Source of the DNA: Phorcus lineatus
Taxonomy: Eukaryota > Mollusca > Gastropoda > Trochida > Trochidae
Assembly: GCA_921293015.1 (NCBI GenBank)
Contig: OV121092.1
Location: 34,231,764 to 34,295,763 of the forward strand
DNA length: 64,000 nucleotides
Reading direction: 5' to 3'
Below, piece by piece: positions 62,120 to 64,000 of the stretch (within the stretch, counting starts at the first letter, position 1; each line of letters starts with the position of its first letter). Position numbers and translations under genes: made by a program. The notes under the pieces are model-generated. The model was not told the DNA's origin. It saw only the letters and a list, made by a program, of their open reading frames with translations, and searched no databases.

Positions 62120-64000
62120 AGCTTATCACTGGCTCAATTATCTCTGAAGTGTCAAGAAGTTGTGGATACTGCTTTGAATTGTCCTTTTGATCAAAGGTTC
62201 CATTATATATTACTAAAATTTCATTGATATTCTTCTTGAACCATCTAATCAGTTAATTCTGTTATGGAGTATTGGTGTTCCAAAAAGATATAATAAGCCT
62301 TCATTATAGGCAAAACCTTCATCAATATAATGGAAATATAAGCTATTTATCTATCTATATTTGCATATCAGAGAATGTCAAATGTTTCGTGCATGTATCT
62401 TTAGTCACATGAGCTTTATAAAGTTATTTGTTTTAAGTGTCACTTTTTGATTCTGGCAGACAGAGGGTTAAAAATAATATGTTATGAAAATGGGATGAAT
62501 TGAAGAATGAAGTGATGTTTTATGATTTAGATTGTCACATCAAAAGCTTAATTCTTAGTTGTGTGCTTTTATGAAATATAAAACCACAGTGAAAAATTGT
62601 CCATTAAACAATCTGATGATGACAATTTAGTCATAACATTTTATAGCAAATGGAAATAGATGGTCAGTTATGTTGAGAAGGTTTGATATTGTCCAAAAAA
62701 TGAAAATGAACATCATCAGGTGTTTTGATAGAAATTTTCCACTTAATTCATGTTAAATTGTTGTCTTTGAAACATGATATTTCCACACTGTACCACAAAT
62801 AACACTGTAAGCATGCACATTTTATTACCATCAAATTTAGTTAATTATATTTGTCATCAGGAATGATATGACATTATGAGAAATTATGGTAACAAATAAC
62901 CGCAGGCCAAATTCTTAAGGTTTTAAAAAGCTTTTCATTTTCAAAAATTAACTTTAGTGATACAACCAAAATTGAGAGCTTAAATATCTGGCCAAGAGGT
63001 TAAATATTATGAAAGTATCAAATAATATAAAACATAGAAAACACCTGCCCACATCACAATGATAATTTTTCCGCATGCAAAACTGGGCAATAATTCACAT
63101 TTTCCCCAACAAATTATCAAATAAAAGGTGAGTGTGCTTGGTGCGAAACTATAATTCGTTTGCAGACAACATCAAATTACCATGGAAACTATAAATATAA
63201 TGTTTTATGTGAAAACACATATTGAGGGACTAACTAAGACCAAGTCTTAAGTGACTAATTAAAATATAATGTTATCTCACTATTTTCCTTATATCTAAGG
63301 AAATTCCCCATAATTATGTTCTAAAGGAGCAGACATGAATGGCCATAGAATTCTGTGTTCTGTGTTAAATTGGAGCATCCCTCATCCGAATATGTGACGG
63401 TCAGGCCAAAATTAATTTGTTCAAGAGCAAAGCCAATCACAAAATAATATACAAGAGATAAAAGACCTTGCGCTTGAAAAAAAAAAAAACATACAAATAA
63501 CCAATTTCATATTACTTGTTAAGCTTTTTGTTTAGAAATGATAAAGTTATTTCATTTTTTTCACAGTCGTTTGTATTTATTGCAGTGTCAATTTTGTGAT
63601 TATTTTCATGATCTTTTATATTGAACCTTTGACACTTTACCTTTAAGTGAGATATATATTCAGTAAACAGACAGGGTTTTGCTTACTGTAGACATCATGT
63701 TTTTAAAAAATATTTCTTGGTTCAAGGAAAGACTGAATTTATTTGCCACTGAGCATATAAAAAATCTTTACAGGCATGAAAATATCATGTAAAAAAAGAA
63801 TGTAATGATACTTTATTAGGCCAACATGGATGCTTGATATCAACCAATGGGAAACTTCCTTACATGTTTTGAACCTAGTGAAATAACGCTACATTGATTT
63901 AATTGTACATATACTAGTTGATCAAAACTAATCAAGATTTTATAGATGTAAGAACATTTTCCTATACTAATCTATTTGCTCCACCTAAAGAAGAAATGCA
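62120..64000. other. No feature recognised
   Basis: AT-rich DNA without convincing exons, RNA genes or repeats. It is presumably intron or upstream region of the minus-strand gene. Confidence 0.4.

Noticed and set aside
1-64000. LTR retroelements, Polintons or viral fossils
   Set aside because: No capsid, polymerase, integrase or envelope-like ORFs and no long direct terminal repeats were seen.

Overview
The window is nuclear DNA of an invertebrate animal, most likely a mollusc or other lophotrochozoan. It has short exons with GT-AG introns of a few hundred bases, AT-rich intergenic DNA, and tRNA-derived SINEs whose tails end in the GTTAAACACC-type sequence familiar from molluscs. The species cannot be told. 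I found no bacterial, viral or LTR-element genes.

Layout. 100-7727 (+): a gene whose HEAT-repeat half is a divergent, truncated paralogue of the splicing factor SF3B1, fused behind an arginine/serine (RS) domain of about 500 residues. 11122-24639 (+): complete canonical SF3B1, 20 coding exons, 1333 residues. 26649-29872 (-): OXNAD1-type oxidoreductase. 32143-38885 (+): CIR1, the RBPJ corepressor, with a very long RS/RD-rich tail. 38886-45261: gene-poor, with MITE-like elements, a 19-bp tandem array and a few orphan exon-like stretches. 45262-61627 (-): the last four coding exons I can chain of a larger gene I do not recognise; its final intron is 12.3 kb and full of minisatellites and SINEs. 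The window ends inside that gene or its upstream intergenic DNA.

Main result. The first gene and SF3B1 lie head to tail about 3.4 kb apart. All eight introns of the first gene fall at the same places and in the same phases as SF3B1 introns 8 to 15, and three aligned exons have identical lengths (267, 126 and 222 bp). It therefore looks like a DNA-level tandem duplicate of SF3B1 that lost the C-terminal half of the HEAT superhelix and carries an RS domain in place of the TP-rich N-terminus. One in-frame TAA inside the RS repeats leaves open whether it makes a 1093-residue RS-HEAT protein, a 524-residue RS-only protein, or is decaying.

SF3B1 is the core of the U2 snRNP SF3b complex. RS domains and CIR1 are also linked to splicing. 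Three splicing-related, RS- or U2-type genes thus sit on one strand within 39 kb. An intron of the paralogue carries, on the opposite strand, a sequence that fits a minimal type I hammerhead ribozyme, probably a Penelope-like element relic.
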